Below are positions 1 through 6,813 of a stretch of 20,940 nt of DNA, one piece after another (position 1 is the first letter of the stretch; each line of letters opens with the position of its first letter). This DNA comes from JBGPYB01 sp041493035 (GTDB lineage Bacteria; Acidobacteriota; Vicinamibacteria; Fen-336): NCBI GenBank assembly GCA_041493035.1, contig JBGPYB010000080.1:1-20940 (forward strand), written 5' to 3'. Position numbers and translations under genes: made by a program. Under the pieces are notes generated by a model. It ran no database searches. It saw only the letters and a list, made by a program, of their open reading frames with translations, and was not told the origin of the DNA.

Positions 1-437
1 ACGGGGGCCGTGTCTGCTGGAGCGAAGCCGAGCCTCGACATCCCCGTGTCGATCTTGAGGTGCACGTTCAGCGACTGGAGCTTGCGTCGTGCGGCTTCGA
101 GCGCCCCCGCGAAAGAGCGCCGGGACGCCACGACGGGAACGAGGTCGTGGTCGACGACGTCCTGCGCCTCCTCGGGGCCGGCGCCGGCCATGACCACGAT
201 GGGCGCCTTGACGCCCGCCCGCCGCAGCGAGATCCCTTCCTCGACGAAGGCCACCGTCAGGAGCGGGGCTCCCAAGGCCTCGAAGAAGAGCGCCACCCGG
301 CCGGCGCCGTGACCGTAGGCGTCGGCCTTCACGACCGGCATCAGCGGCCGCCCCGCGAACGCTTCGATGGCGCGGAAGTTGGCGGCGAGACGCGAGAGGT
401 CGATCCGCGCTTCCTCGGGCCTCAGGGTGCGCGCCAC
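1..437 (-). CDS. alr: Alanine racemase, N-terminal part (cut by window edge)
   Basis: PLP enzyme that interconverts L- and D-alanine for peptidoglycan in the cytoplasm. The first 145 residues are visible. The PLP-lysine motif VVKADAYGHG lies near residues 35-44 (Lys37), and the family motif LKIDTGMSRLGF appears close to the window edge. I chose the GTG at 437 because it is in frame and puts the PLP lysine at the usual distance from the N-terminus (about residue 35-40). This start overlaps the 3' end of dnaB by 16 nt, so the two are probably translated from one mRNA. The C-terminal beta domain with the catalytic tyrosine is outside the window. The identity is secure; the exact start is less so, because no clear ribosome binding site could be separated from dnaB coding sequence. 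Confidence 0.93.
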   Translation of the reverse strand, partial: MARTLRPEEARIDLSRLAANFRAIEAFAGRPLMPVVKADAYGHGAGRVALFFEALGAPLLTVAFVEEGISLRRAGVKAPIVVMAGAGPEEAQDVVDHDLVPVVASRRSFAGALEAARRKLQSLNVHLKIDTGMSRLGFAPADTAP

Positions 438-1765
438 TCGAGGTTCTCGAAGCGCGTGAACTCCTTGATGAAGGCGAGCCTCAGCGATCCCGTGGGGCCG
501 TTGCGCTGCTTCCCGATGATGATCTCGGCGATGCCGCGGTTCTCGTCGGTGGGCTTGTGCTCCTCCTCCCGGTAGATGAACATGACGATGTCGGCATCCT
601 GCTCGATGGCGCCCGATTCCCGAAGGTCCGAGAGCTGCGGGCGGCGGTCCGACCGGGCCTCGGGAGCGCGCGAGAGCTGCGACAGCGCCATGACTGGACA
701 GGCCAGGTCTTTCGCGAGGCCCTTCAGCGACCGGCTGATGGAGGAGATCTCCTGCTGCCGGTTCTCGACACGTCCTCCTCCCGACACGAGCTGGAGATAG
801 TCCACGACGACTAGGGCGAGACCGTGCTCCGCCTTGAGGCGCCGGCACTTGGCGCGCATCTCAAGGGGCGTCACGGTTGCGGAGTCGTCGATGAAGATCT
901 TCGACGCCGAGAGATCGGCGTAGGCCTTGGCCAGCCGAGCCCAATCCTTCTCGCCGAGGTTGCCCGTGCGCAGCTTGTGGGCGTCGACTCGAGCGTCGGC
1001 GCAGAGCATGCGCAGGACGAGCTGCTGCTTGGACATCTCGAGTGAGAAAATCCCGACGGTTTCGCCGGTCCTCTGGGAGGCATTTTGGGCGATGTTCAGG
1101 CAGAGGGAGGTCTTCCCCATGGCGGGCCGTGCCGCGACGATGATCAAGTCCCCCTTCTGAAGTCCGCTCGTCCTCTCGTCCAGGTCGACGAAGCCCGTGG
1201 GGAGCCCCGTGACCACGTCTTTCGACTGGGAGAGCTGGTCGATGGTCCGGAAGCTCTCCTTGACGATCTCCTTCAAGGCGACGAACCCTTGGCGGATCCG
1301 CCGGTCGGCGATGTCGAAGATGGACTTCTCGGCGCGGTCCAGGATGATGGCGGCGTCCTCCTCGGCCTCGTAGCACGACTGTGCGATCCGGTTGCTGGCG
1401 TGGATCAGGTTCCGGAGGACCGCCTTCTCCTTGATGATCCGGCTCCACGGCTCGACGTTGATGAGGCGCGGCAGGCCGTCGATGAGGCTGCCGAGGTAAG
1501 CAGCACCTCCGACGGCTTCGAGCGCCGAGACGCGCACCAGCTCATCTCTGAGGGTGACGAGGTCGATCTCCTCGTTCCGCTCTGCGAGAGCGGCCATCGC
1601 CTCGAAGATGCGGCGGTGGGATTCGCGGTAGAAGTCGTCGCGGGTGAGGATCTCGGCGGCGGAGTTGAACGCCGCGTTGTCCACGAGGACGGCGCCGAGG
1701 ACGGTTCGCTCGGCATCGGCGCTGTGAGGAAGCGCCTTGTCTTTGGGGAGGGTCTCGGTGGCCAC
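422..1765 (-). CDS. dnaB: Replicative DNA helicase DnaB
   Basis: Hexameric helicase that unwinds DNA at the replication fork. The protein is 447 residues, the normal length. An N-terminal DnaG-binding domain covers about residues 10-110 (early motif HSADAERTVLGAVL). A RecA-like ATPase domain follows, with Walker A ARPAMGKTS at 212-220, SLEMS at 241-245 and Walker B VVVDYLQL at 319-326, then the QLSRAPEAR and DLRESGAIEQDAD motifs. No intein or insertion is seen. The start is a GTG, with a weak GGAG about 11 nt upstream. It lies downstream of rplI across 155 nt that hold a REP-like inverted repeat, so its transcript may begin with, or be separated from rplI by, that structure. It overlaps alr. 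Confidence 0.97.
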   Translation of the reverse strand: MATETLPKDKALPHSADAERTVLGAVLVDNAAFNSAAEILTRDDFYRESHRRIFEAMAALAERNEEIDLVTLRDELVRVSALEAVGGAAYLGSLIDGLPRLINVEPWSRIIKEKAVLRNLIHASNRIAQSCYEAEEDAAIILDRAEKSIFDIADRRIRQGFVALKEIVKESFRTIDQLSQSKDVVTGLPTGFVDLDERTSGLQKGDLIIVAARPAMGKTSLCLNIAQNASQRTGETVGIFSLEMSKQQLVLRMLCADARVDAHKLRTGNLGEKDWARLAKAYADLSASKIFIDDSATVTPLEMRAKCRRLKAEHGLALVVVDYLQLVSGGGRVENRQQEISSISRSLKGLAKDLACPVMALSQLSRAPEARSDRRPQLSDLRESGAIEQDADIVMFIYREEEHKPTDENRGIAEIIIGKQRNGPTGSLRLAFIKEFTRFENLEWRAP

Positions 1766-1783
1766 GTCAACAGTCTCCGGACA

Positions 1784-1917
1784 CCCTCACCCTATCCCTC
1801 TCCCAGAGGGGAGGGGAGTGGCGAGTCCGCGGAAATCCTTGGCTCATGGTCGTTGCCGAAGGCTATCACCGTTTGCCGCCCCCCTCTCCCCACGGGGAGA
1901 GGGGTAGGGGTGAGGGG
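1784..1917. repeat. REP-like pair of palindromes in inverted orientation
   Basis: The rplI-dnaB gap holds two C/G-run elements. The right copy (1881-1904) is a perfect palindrome: 11-bp arms of the form CCCCTCTCCCC with a 2-nt centre, followed by TAGGGGTGAGGG. The left copy (1784-1818) starts CCCTCACCCTATCCCTC and is the mirror of the right one. Positions 1784-1804 pair with about 1896-1917 with only two or three differences, so the whole region can fold into one long hairpin. Elements of this CCCTCACCC/GGGAGAGGG type are dispersed in many bacterial genomes. Their role here (mRNA stabilisation, partial termination or a mobile REP) is inferred. Confidence 0.7.
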
Positions 1918-1920
1918 GGG

Positions 1921-2367
1921 CTAGCCTTCCTTGCTGACGAGCAGTTTCAGGGTCGCAGTGACCTCGGGGTGAAGCTTGATCTTGACCTCGTGGTCGCCCA
2001 GGTGCTTCACGGGCTCGTCGAGGAGGACCTTGCGCTTGTCGATGTCGACTCCCTTGGCCTTCAGGAACTCGGCGATGTCACCCGAGGTGACCGAGCCGTA
2101 GAGGACGTCGTTTTCCCCGACCTTCCGCGGCGCCACGAAGCGGAGCCCGCCGATCTTCCCGGCCACGGTCTCGAACTCGGCTTTCTCCTTGGCGAGGCGG
2201 GCGTCGAGAGCCTTGCGCTCCTTGGCGATCATGGCCTTGTTCGCTTCGTTGACGGCCATGGCCAGCCCGCGCGGCACGAGGAAGTTGCGCCCGTACCCTT
2301 CGGCCACCTTCACGACGTCGCCCCGGCGACCGAGCTTCACGACGTCTTCCCTCAGTATCACTTCCAT
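1921..2367 (-). CDS. rplI: Large ribosomal subunit protein bL9
   Basis: Structural protein of the 50S subunit that binds 23S rRNA near the base of the L1 stalk. It is 148 residues, the usual size. The N-terminal RNA-binding domain has the hallmark MEVILREDVVKLGRRGDVV followed by GYGRNFLVPRGLA. A charged connecting helix spans about residues 40-75 and a C-terminal domain ends TLKLLVSKEG. The frame is open further upstream, but the ATG at 2367 matches the conserved N-terminus and has GGAGG four to five nucleotides before it. It lies 13 nt after the DUF2232 membrane protein gene, completing the common rpsF-rpsR-DUF2232-rplI order. Confidence 0.97.
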   Translation of the reverse strand: MEVILREDVVKLGRRGDVVKVAEGYGRNFLVPRGLAMAVNEANKAMIAKERKALDARLAKEKAEFETVAGKIGGLRFVAPRKVGENDVLYGSVTSGDIAEFLKAKGVDIDKRKVLLDEPVKHLGDHEVKIKLHPEVTATLKLLVSKEG

Positions 2368-2380
2368 GATGCCTCCAAAT

Positions 2381-3334
2381 TCATCTCTCTTCGGCCTTCG
2401 GCGGCTCGGCCCACTTGCGGAAATCAAACCATGTGTCGAAGAGGCCGAGCAGGGCCAGGATCTGCGGCGCCCAGGGGTTCAGCAGGACCAGGGCCATGAG
2501 GGCGCCCCGCAGGAGCGGCGGCCCCGCAAGACGGCGGGCGTAGTAGGACGTCACGGCGAGCCCCTGGAGAGCGAAGAAGAAGGCCACGACCAGGAGCACG
2601 TTGTAGGACGCCGGGCGGACCGCGGGAAAGACGACCCCGAGGCCCGCGACGACGAAGATCACGACGAAGCCCAGTGGCCAGCGTATCCCCTCGAACTCCC
2701 CTCCCTCGAGCCAGCCAGGATCTCGCCGGGCGAGGTAATAGCGGAGCACCCCCGCGTTGGCCAGCACCACGAGAGCACCCATGATGACCAGGGCCGCCGG
2801 ATAGACCACTTCCATGATGCTGTAGACGAGCTTGGCCTGTGCTGCAAACTCGTCGACGTTCTCGGCGGGAATCCGCGTGCGAAGCTCGGCCAGGAACTCG
2901 GGAGAACGAAAAGCGTCGAACACCTGGAGAGCAGCGGGAGCGACCGCCGGGCCCGCGAAGATGAGCCCCAGGACGATCTGGCCGGCCAGGAAGCAAAAGG
3001 CCCAGGCGCAGCCGCGACGGAGGCCGCGGCCACGAGCCATCGCCTCGCCGAGGAGCAGACCCGGCACGACCAGGACCAGCAGGAAACCGAGAGCCAGCCC
3101 CGGCGAGAACGTCCACGCCAGTATCGCCGCGGCGAGGAGTGTCGCGAGCAGAGCGCTGCTCAGTCCCCGCCGGAGCCGCTGGACGATCAGCGGCACCGGC
3201 GCGACCATGGCGAAGACGCTCAAGATAGGGATGACCGGCGCCAGGGCGAACATCACCGCCGACGCCAGGCCGGCAGTGATGATGCCTCCGGCCTGGGGCT
3301 CCGGTCTCTCCCCGACGCGGACCGACGCCGACAT
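2381..3334 (-). CDS. DUF2232 (YybS-like) integral membrane protein
   Basis: 317-residue polytopic membrane protein with about eight hydrophobic segments, for example around residues 18-45, 58-95, 112-130, 170-200 and 222-305. Composition and position between rpsR and rplI fit the DUF2232/YybS family, which occupies this slot in many bacteria. Its molecular function is not established. A mid-protein soluble stretch (about 140-165) is rich in Glu and Arg. The ATG start lies 10 nt after the rpsR stop. Codon use is like that of its neighbours. The family call rests on topology, size and gene order rather than on a catalytic motif. Confidence 0.75.
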   Translation of the reverse strand: MSASVRVGERPEPQAGGIITAGLASAVMFALAPVIPILSVFAMVAPVPLIVQRLRRGLSSALLATLLAAAILAWTFSPGLALGFLLVLVVPGLLLGEAMARGRGLRRGCAWAFCFLAGQIVLGLIFAGPAVAPAALQVFDAFRSPEFLAELRTRIPAENVDEFAAQAKLVYSIMEVVYPAALVIMGALVVLANAGVLRYYLARRDPGWLEGGEFEGIRWPLGFVVIFVVAGLGVVFPAVRPASYNVLLVVAFFFALQGLAVTSYYARRLAGPPLLRGALMALVLLNPWAPQILALLGLFDTWFDFRKWAEPPKAEER

Positions 3335-3344
3335 GAGCGGGTCC

Positions 3345-3662
3345 CTACTCGGAGGCGAAGGGAAGCAGCGCGATGTTGCGGGCCCGCTTGATCGCGAGGG
3401 TCAGCTTGCGCTGGTGCGCGGCGCAGGTGCCGAACATCCGCCGGGGAAGGACCTTCCCGCGCTCCGGGACGAAGCCCGAGAGGGTCTTCACGTCCTTGTA
3501 GTCGATGTAATCGATCTTGTCCGCGCAGAACTTGCAGACCTTGCGGCGCCGAAAGAAGTATCGCTTTCCGTCCTTCTTGTCCTTGTCGCCGCCCCGTCCG
3601 CCGGGGCCACTCTTGCCGGCCGAGCGTCCGCCGCTTCTGGATCCGAATCCACCCGAGCTCAC
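3345..3662 (-). CDS. rpsR: Small ribosomal subunit protein bS18, with zinc ligands and Gly-rich N-terminal extension
   Basis: 30S subunit protein that pairs with bS6 on the platform. The 105 residues are longer than the common 75-80 because of a Gly/Ser/Lys-rich N-terminal extension (about residues 1-32). The core motifs are KRYFFRRRKVCKFC, IDYKDVKTLSGF, RGKVLPRRMFGTCAAHQRKL and AIKRARNIALLPF. C43-x2-C46 together with C80-x2-H83 gives a full set of potential zinc ligands, the so-called C+ form. The GTG start overlaps the rpsF stop by 4 nt (GTGA), consistent with translational coupling to its binding partner. Confidence 0.96.
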   Translation of the reverse strand: MSSGGFGSRSGGRSAGKSGPGGRGGDKDKKDGKRYFFRRRKVCKFCADKIDYIDYKDVKTLSGFVPERGKVLPRRMFGTCAAHQRKLTLAIKRARNIALLPFASE

Positions 3663-4045
3663 TGCCGCACCTCCTCGGCCGCCTCGGGCCGCGCTTGCGG
3701 AGGCCGGCGATCCTCACCGCGCCGCGATTTGCGGGTCGCGGCCTTGCGGAGCTCCTCGTCGACACGCACTGTCATGAACTTGATGACGCCGTCGGTGACG
3801 CGGATGCGCCGCTCCACCTCGCGGACCAGCGCCGCCGGCCCCTCGGCCACGATGAAGACGTAAGAGCCCTCGCGGTGCTTGCCGATCAAATAGGCGAGGC
3901 GCTTCTTGCCCCACTTCTCGACCTTCTGGATGCGGCCGCCCACCTTCTCGACGTAGCCCTGGATCAGCGTCGTCAGGGCATCCACCTCCGGCTCGCCGAG
4001 GTTGGGGTCCGCAATGAACAGGATCTCGTAGGTCCGATCGCTCAC
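3659..4045 (-). CDS. rpsF: Small ribosomal subunit protein bS6
   Basis: 30S platform protein that forms a heterodimer with bS18. It is 128 residues. The ferredoxin-like fold begins YEILFIADPNL and continues with GGRIQKVEKWGKKRLAY and a YVFI strand, ending in KFMTVRVDEEL. A charged, Arg-rich C-terminal tail (about 103-128) is typical in being poorly conserved. The GTG start at 4045 is preceded by AAGGAGG at a normal distance. That ribosome binding site sits in a small predicted hairpin (4047-4068). It lies 79 nt downstream of pth. Confidence 0.96.
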   Translation of the reverse strand: MSDRTYEILFIADPNLGEPEVDALTTLIQGYVEKVGGRIQKVEKWGKKRLAYLIGKHREGSYVFIVAEGPAALVREVERRIRVTDGVIKFMTVRVDEELRKAATRKSRRGEDRRPPQARPEAAEEVRQ

Positions 4046-4046
4046 T

Positions 4047-4068
4047 CAGGATCCTCCTTATGGATCTG
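4047..4068 (-). promoter_or_regulatory. Hairpin enclosing the rpsF ribosome binding site
   Basis: In the rpsF leader mRNA, CAGATCC (4068-4062) can pair with GGATCCTG (4054-4047) with one bulged base, leaving ATAAGGA as the loop. The Shine-Dalgarno AAGGAGG is therefore half in the loop and half in the stem, directly before the GTG start at 4045. Leader structures bound by the S6:S18 complex are known in many bacteria. I cannot show that this one matches that motif. Confidence 0.4.
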
Positions 4069-4079
4069 AAGCCGCCTTC

Positions 4080-4094
4080 GAGCCCGAGGGGCTC
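4080..4094 (-). other. Short perfect hairpin in the pth-rpsF gap
   Basis: GAGCCC and GGGCTC pair perfectly (6 bp) around a 3-nt loop, between the pth stop and the rpsF leader. No T-run follows on either strand, so I do not call it an intrinsic terminator. It may be part of the rpsF leader fold or protect the 3' end of the upstream mRNA. Confidence 0.35.
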
Positions 4095-4124
4095 TAGTGG
4101 GGGCAAGGAGAAAAAGGGATTATC

Positions 4125-4697
4125 TCACACTTTGGGGGCGCCATTGAACTCGTTCATCGCGGCGCCAATTCCTTCTCGAAAACAGCACTCCACGGCGTCC
4201 GCTGCGCGCCCCACGGCCTCCTGGACGATGAGCACGTCTTCGTCGGGAAACGGAGCGAGGACGTAGCCGGCCAGATCCTCTTCCGTCTCCCCTTTCCGAA
4301 TCCCGACACGGACCCTCGGGAACTCCTCGGTTCCCAGGACCTCGATCAAGGAGCGCAAGCCGTTGTGACCGCCGTGGCTCCCGCGCTCCCGGACGCGAAG
4401 GCGGCCGAGATCGAGTGCGACGTCATCCACCACCACGATCACGTCCTGCGGAGCGGCGCCGTGGAGGGACAGCAGACGATCCACGGCAATTCCGGTGCGG
4501 TTCATGAAGGTCAGCGGCTTGACGAGTAGTGCCGCTTCGCCGCTGACCTCGGCCGGTGCAAACCAAGCCTCGGCGATCTCTCCCCCCCTGCGAACGCCCG
4601 CGCGAGCGGCGAGAACGTCCACCGCCATGAACCCGACGTTGTGCCGGGTGCGTCGGTAACGCTCACCGGGGTTGCCGAGACCGACGACGAGGCGCAG
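4125..4697 (-). CDS. pth: Peptidyl-tRNA hydrolase, apparent CTG start
   Basis: Cytoplasmic esterase that releases peptides from dropped-off peptidyl-tRNA. From the CTG at 4697 the protein is 190 residues, matching the family (about 190). Catalytic and substrate residues fall at family positions: N9 in GLGNPG, H19 in TRHNVGF, N66 in LTFMNRTG, D91/D92 in VVVDD and N112 in GGHNGL. No ATG, GTG or TTG exists in frame near the conserved N-terminus. The nearest upstream one (GTG at 4799) would add 34 Arg-rich residues read out of the rplY tail. CTG lies 1 nt after the rplY stop with AAGGAG about 9 nt upstream, so I prefer it. Function is certain; the start is inferred. Confidence 0.9.
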   Translation of the reverse strand: MRLVVGLGNPGERYRRTRHNVGFMAVDVLAARAGVRRGGEIAEAWFAPAEVSGEAALLVKPLTFMNRTGIAVDRLLSLHGAAPQDVIVVVDDVALDLGRLRVRERGSHGGHNGLRSLIEVLGTEEFPRVRVGIRKGETEEDLAGYVLAPFPDEDVLIVQEAVGRAADAVECCFREGIGAAMNEFNGAPKV

Positions 4698-4698
4698 C

Positions 4699-5394
4699 CT
4701 ACTTCTTCTCCTTCTTCTCCGGCTTGTCGGCCTTCTCGTCGGCCGCTTCGCCCTCCACCTTACCCTTCTTGATGACTTCGGGCTCCGCAGCCGTAGCACC
4801 TTCAGCCACCACCTCAGCCACCACCGGAGCCTCCTCGGCCCTGGGCGCCACGACGTGGACGACCACGATCTCGGGGTCGGTCCGGATCTTCACCTTCGCC
4901 GGAGCCGTGAGGTCGGAAACGCGCAGGTGCTTGCCGAGCTCGAGATCCGAGACGTCCAGGACGATCTTGTCCGGGATGTCGGTCGGGAGGCACTCGACCT
5001 CGAGCTCGCGGGTCACGAAGTCGAGGATCCCGCCCTGAACCTTGACACCCACCGGGGTCCCGTGGAGCTCGACGTGGACCTTGACCTCGATAACCTTGTC
5101 CAGGGCCACCTCGTAGAAGTCGGCGTGGAGAAGCTGTCCCTTGATGGGCTCGAGCTGGAACTCCTTCAAGATCACCTTTCGGCGCTTCCCGCCGATCTCG
5201 AGGTCGAAGAGGGTATTCTCCCCCGACGCGCTCCGCAGGATCGTGGTGATGTCCTTCGGCGACACGGCGACGGCGATGCTCACCTTGGCCGCCCCGTAGA
5301 CGACCCCGGGGATGAGACCCTGGGTCCTGAGACGGCGATTGACGTTCTTTCCGGTTTCGGTCCGGCCCTGGGCCGCGACCACGATCTCAGGCAT
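4699..5394 (-). CDS. rplY: Large ribosomal subunit protein bL25, CTC/TL5 form
   Basis: 5S rRNA-binding protein of the 50S subunit, here in the long two-domain general-stress (Ctc/TL5) form of 231 residues. The N-terminal L25 domain (about 1-92) contains GKNVNRRLRTQGLIPGVVYG. The C-terminal beta domain (about 95-190) includes the motifs KVHVELHGTPVGVKVQGG and ECLPTDIPD. A low-complexity Ala/Glu/Lys tail (about 190-231) ends in a Lys-Glu run; its purine-rich mRNA supplies the ribosome binding site of pth. The ATG start lies 22 nt after the prs stop. The prs-rplY-pth order is widespread. Confidence 0.95.
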   Translation of the reverse strand: MPEIVVAAQGRTETGKNVNRRLRTQGLIPGVVYGAAKVSIAVAVSPKDITTILRSASGENTLFDLEIGGKRRKVILKEFQLEPIKGQLLHADFYEVALDKVIEVKVHVELHGTPVGVKVQGGILDFVTRELEVECLPTDIPDKIVLDVSDLELGKHLRVSDLTAPAKVKIRTDPEIVVVHVVAPRAEEAPVVAEVVAEGATAAEPEVIKKGKVEGEAADEKADKPEKKEKK

Positions 5395-5416
5395 GACTAC
5401 TCGCTCCTCACACGCA

Positions 5417-6358
5417 TTAGACGAACAGGCTCGTGACCGAGGCCTCTTCGTGGATGTTGCGAATGGCCTTCCCCATCAACTCGGCAATGGAGAGGACCAC
5501 GATCTTTCCGCTCCGCCTCTTCTCCTCGCTCTGGGGGATCGAGTCGGTGACGATGAGCTTCGACAAAGGGCTGGCCTCGATCTTCTCGAGAGCTTTCCCC
5601 GAAAGGACGGCGTGGGTCGACGAGGCCAGAACCTCGGTGGCTCCCGCGTTCTTGAGGGCCTCCGCGACCTGACCGAGGGTGCCCGCCGTGTCGACGATGT
5701 CGTCGACGATGAGGGCCGTCCGCCCCTCCACGTCACCGATCACGTTGTGGACCTCGGCGACGTTGGGCGCGTCGCGACGCTTGTCGACGATGGCGAGGGC
5801 GGCCTCGAGGCGCTTGGCGTAGGCCCGGGCGCGCTCGACGCCACCGGCGTCCGGCGAAACCACCGTGAGATTGGGAAGCTTCAGCTTCGAGACGTAGTCC
5901 ATGATCACCGGCGCCGCGAAAAGGTGATCGACGGGCACGTCGAAGAATCCCTGGATCTGGGCGGCGTGGAGGTCCATCGTGAGGATGCGGTCGGTGCCCG
6001 CCGTGGACACGAGGTCCGCCACGAGCTTGGCCGAAATCGGCACCCGCGGCTTGTCCTTGCGGTCCTGACGCGCATAGCCGTAGTACGGGATCACTGCGGT
6101 GATCCGGGAGGCGCTCGACCGCTTGAAGGCGTCGAGCATCACGAGCAGCTCCATCAGGTTCTCGTTGACCGGCGGACCCGTCGGCTGGACGACGAAGACG
6201 TCGGCGCCGCGGACGTTGTCCTTGATCTGGAACCAGACCTCGCCGTCGCTGAAGCGGGCCAGATGGGTTCGCCCCAAAGACAGCCCCAGGGAGCGAGCGA
6301 TGGCCTCGCCCAGGGCAGGGTGGGCCGTTCCGGTGAAGATCTTCAGGTCCCGGTTCAT
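5417..6358 (-). CDS. prs: Ribose-phosphate pyrophosphokinase (PRPP synthase)
   Basis: Makes PRPP from ribose 5-phosphate and ATP for nucleotide, His and Trp synthesis. It is 313 residues, the standard length. Motifs seen are FSDGEVWFQIKDNVRG (36-51), the ATP-binding region YYGYARQDRKDKPR (92-105), MDLHAAQIQGFF with His131, VVSPDAGGVERA (166-177) and the PRPP-binding loop VDDIVDTAGT (218-227). The frame is open upstream through the tRNA gene. I chose the ATG at 6358 because it gives the conserved N-terminus MNRDLKIFTG and starts 19 nt after the tRNA 3' end. Type I (phosphate-dependent) by its motifs. Confidence 0.97.
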   Translation of the reverse strand: MNRDLKIFTGTAHPALGEAIARSLGLSLGRTHLARFSDGEVWFQIKDNVRGADVFVVQPTGPPVNENLMELLVMLDAFKRSSASRITAVIPYYGYARQDRKDKPRVPISAKLVADLVSTAGTDRILTMDLHAAQIQGFFDVPVDHLFAAPVIMDYVSKLKLPNLTVVSPDAGGVERARAYAKRLEAALAIVDKRRDAPNVAEVHNVIGDVEGRTALIVDDIVDTAGTLGQVAEALKNAGATEVLASSTHAVLSGKALEKIEASPLSKLIVTDSIPQSEEKRRSGKIVVLSIAELMGKAIRNIHEEASVTSLFV

Positions 6359-6377
6359 GTCCTCAATTCCCGTAAGG

Positions 6378-6452
6378 TGGCTGGGGCGGAAGGATTCGAA
6401 CCTTCGAATACGGGGTCCAAAGCCCCGCGCCTTACCGCTTGGCCACGCCCCA
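6378..6452 (-). tRNA. tRNA-Gln (anticodon TTG), CCA encoded
   Basis: Folds as a complete cloverleaf. The acceptor arm TGGGGCG pairs with CGCCCCA over 7 bp, including the U1-A72 pair typical of tRNA-Gln. The D arm starts GCCAAGCGGTAAGGC. The anticodon stem CGGGG/CCCCG encloses loop CTTTGGA, giving anticodon TTG. The T arm is GAAGG TTCGAAT CCTTC, the discriminator base is G73, and CCA (6380-6378) is encoded. It sits between spoVG and prs with gaps of about 19 nt on each side, so it is probably cut from a longer mRNA. A tRNA-Gln in front of prs is a conserved arrangement in several Gram-negative groups. Confidence 0.96.
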
Positions 6453-6471
6453 ACCGGGGCAGCTCGAAACC

Positions 6472-6801
6472 TTACGCCTCGGGCGTTGACGTCGGCTCGG
6501 CCCCTGACGTGGGGCCGGGTCCTGACGCCCCCGGCGCGGCGGCGGGCTGCGCCACCTGCTGTTTGTAGACCGAGAGGACCTTCTCCTCCAGGTATTGGCG
6601 CATCTGGTTGTTCAGGGGGTGGGCGATGTCCTTGAAGGTCCCGTCCTTGCGTTTCTTGCTGGGCATCGACACGAACAGGCCCTTGGGACCGTTGATGATC
6701 TTGATGTCCGTCACCACGAAGCACTGATCGAACACGATCGAGACGAACGCCTTGAGCTTCTCGTCGTCCACCGGGATGACCTTGACGTCCGTGATCTCCA
6801 T
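6472..6801 (-). CDS. spoVG: SpoVG family regulatory protein
   Basis: Small protein first known from Bacillus sporulation and septation. In other bacteria it is a site-specific DNA/RNA-binding regulator. It is 109 residues. The conserved core covers residues 1-85: MEITDVKVIPV, LKAFVSIVFD, FVVTDIKIINGPKGLFVSMP, then SKKRKDGTFKDIAHPLNNQ. The C-terminal 25 residues are a Pro/Ala/Gly/Thr-rich tail without predicted structure. The ATG start has AAGGAG about 9 nt upstream. It is placed between ispE and tRNA-Gln, where Pseudomonas-type operons have no spoVG, so the gene is probably co-transcribed with translation and precursor-supply genes. No sporulation genes are seen nearby. Confidence 0.95.
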   Translation of the reverse strand: MEITDVKVIPVDDEKLKAFVSIVFDQCFVVTDIKIINGPKGLFVSMPSKKRKDGTFKDIAHPLNNQMRQYLEEKVLSVYKQQVAQPAAAPGASGPGPTSGAEPTSTPEA

Positions 6802-6813
6802 GTTGTCCGCTCC

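Noticed and set aside
2189..3391. Plus-strand open frame opposite rplI and the DUF2232 gene
   Set aside because: Charged, repetitive translation without a domain; both opposite genes are clear.
4698..4799. GTG at 4799 as the pth start
   Set aside because: Would add 34 Arg/Ser-rich residues read out of frame from the rplY tail, beyond the normal family N-terminus.
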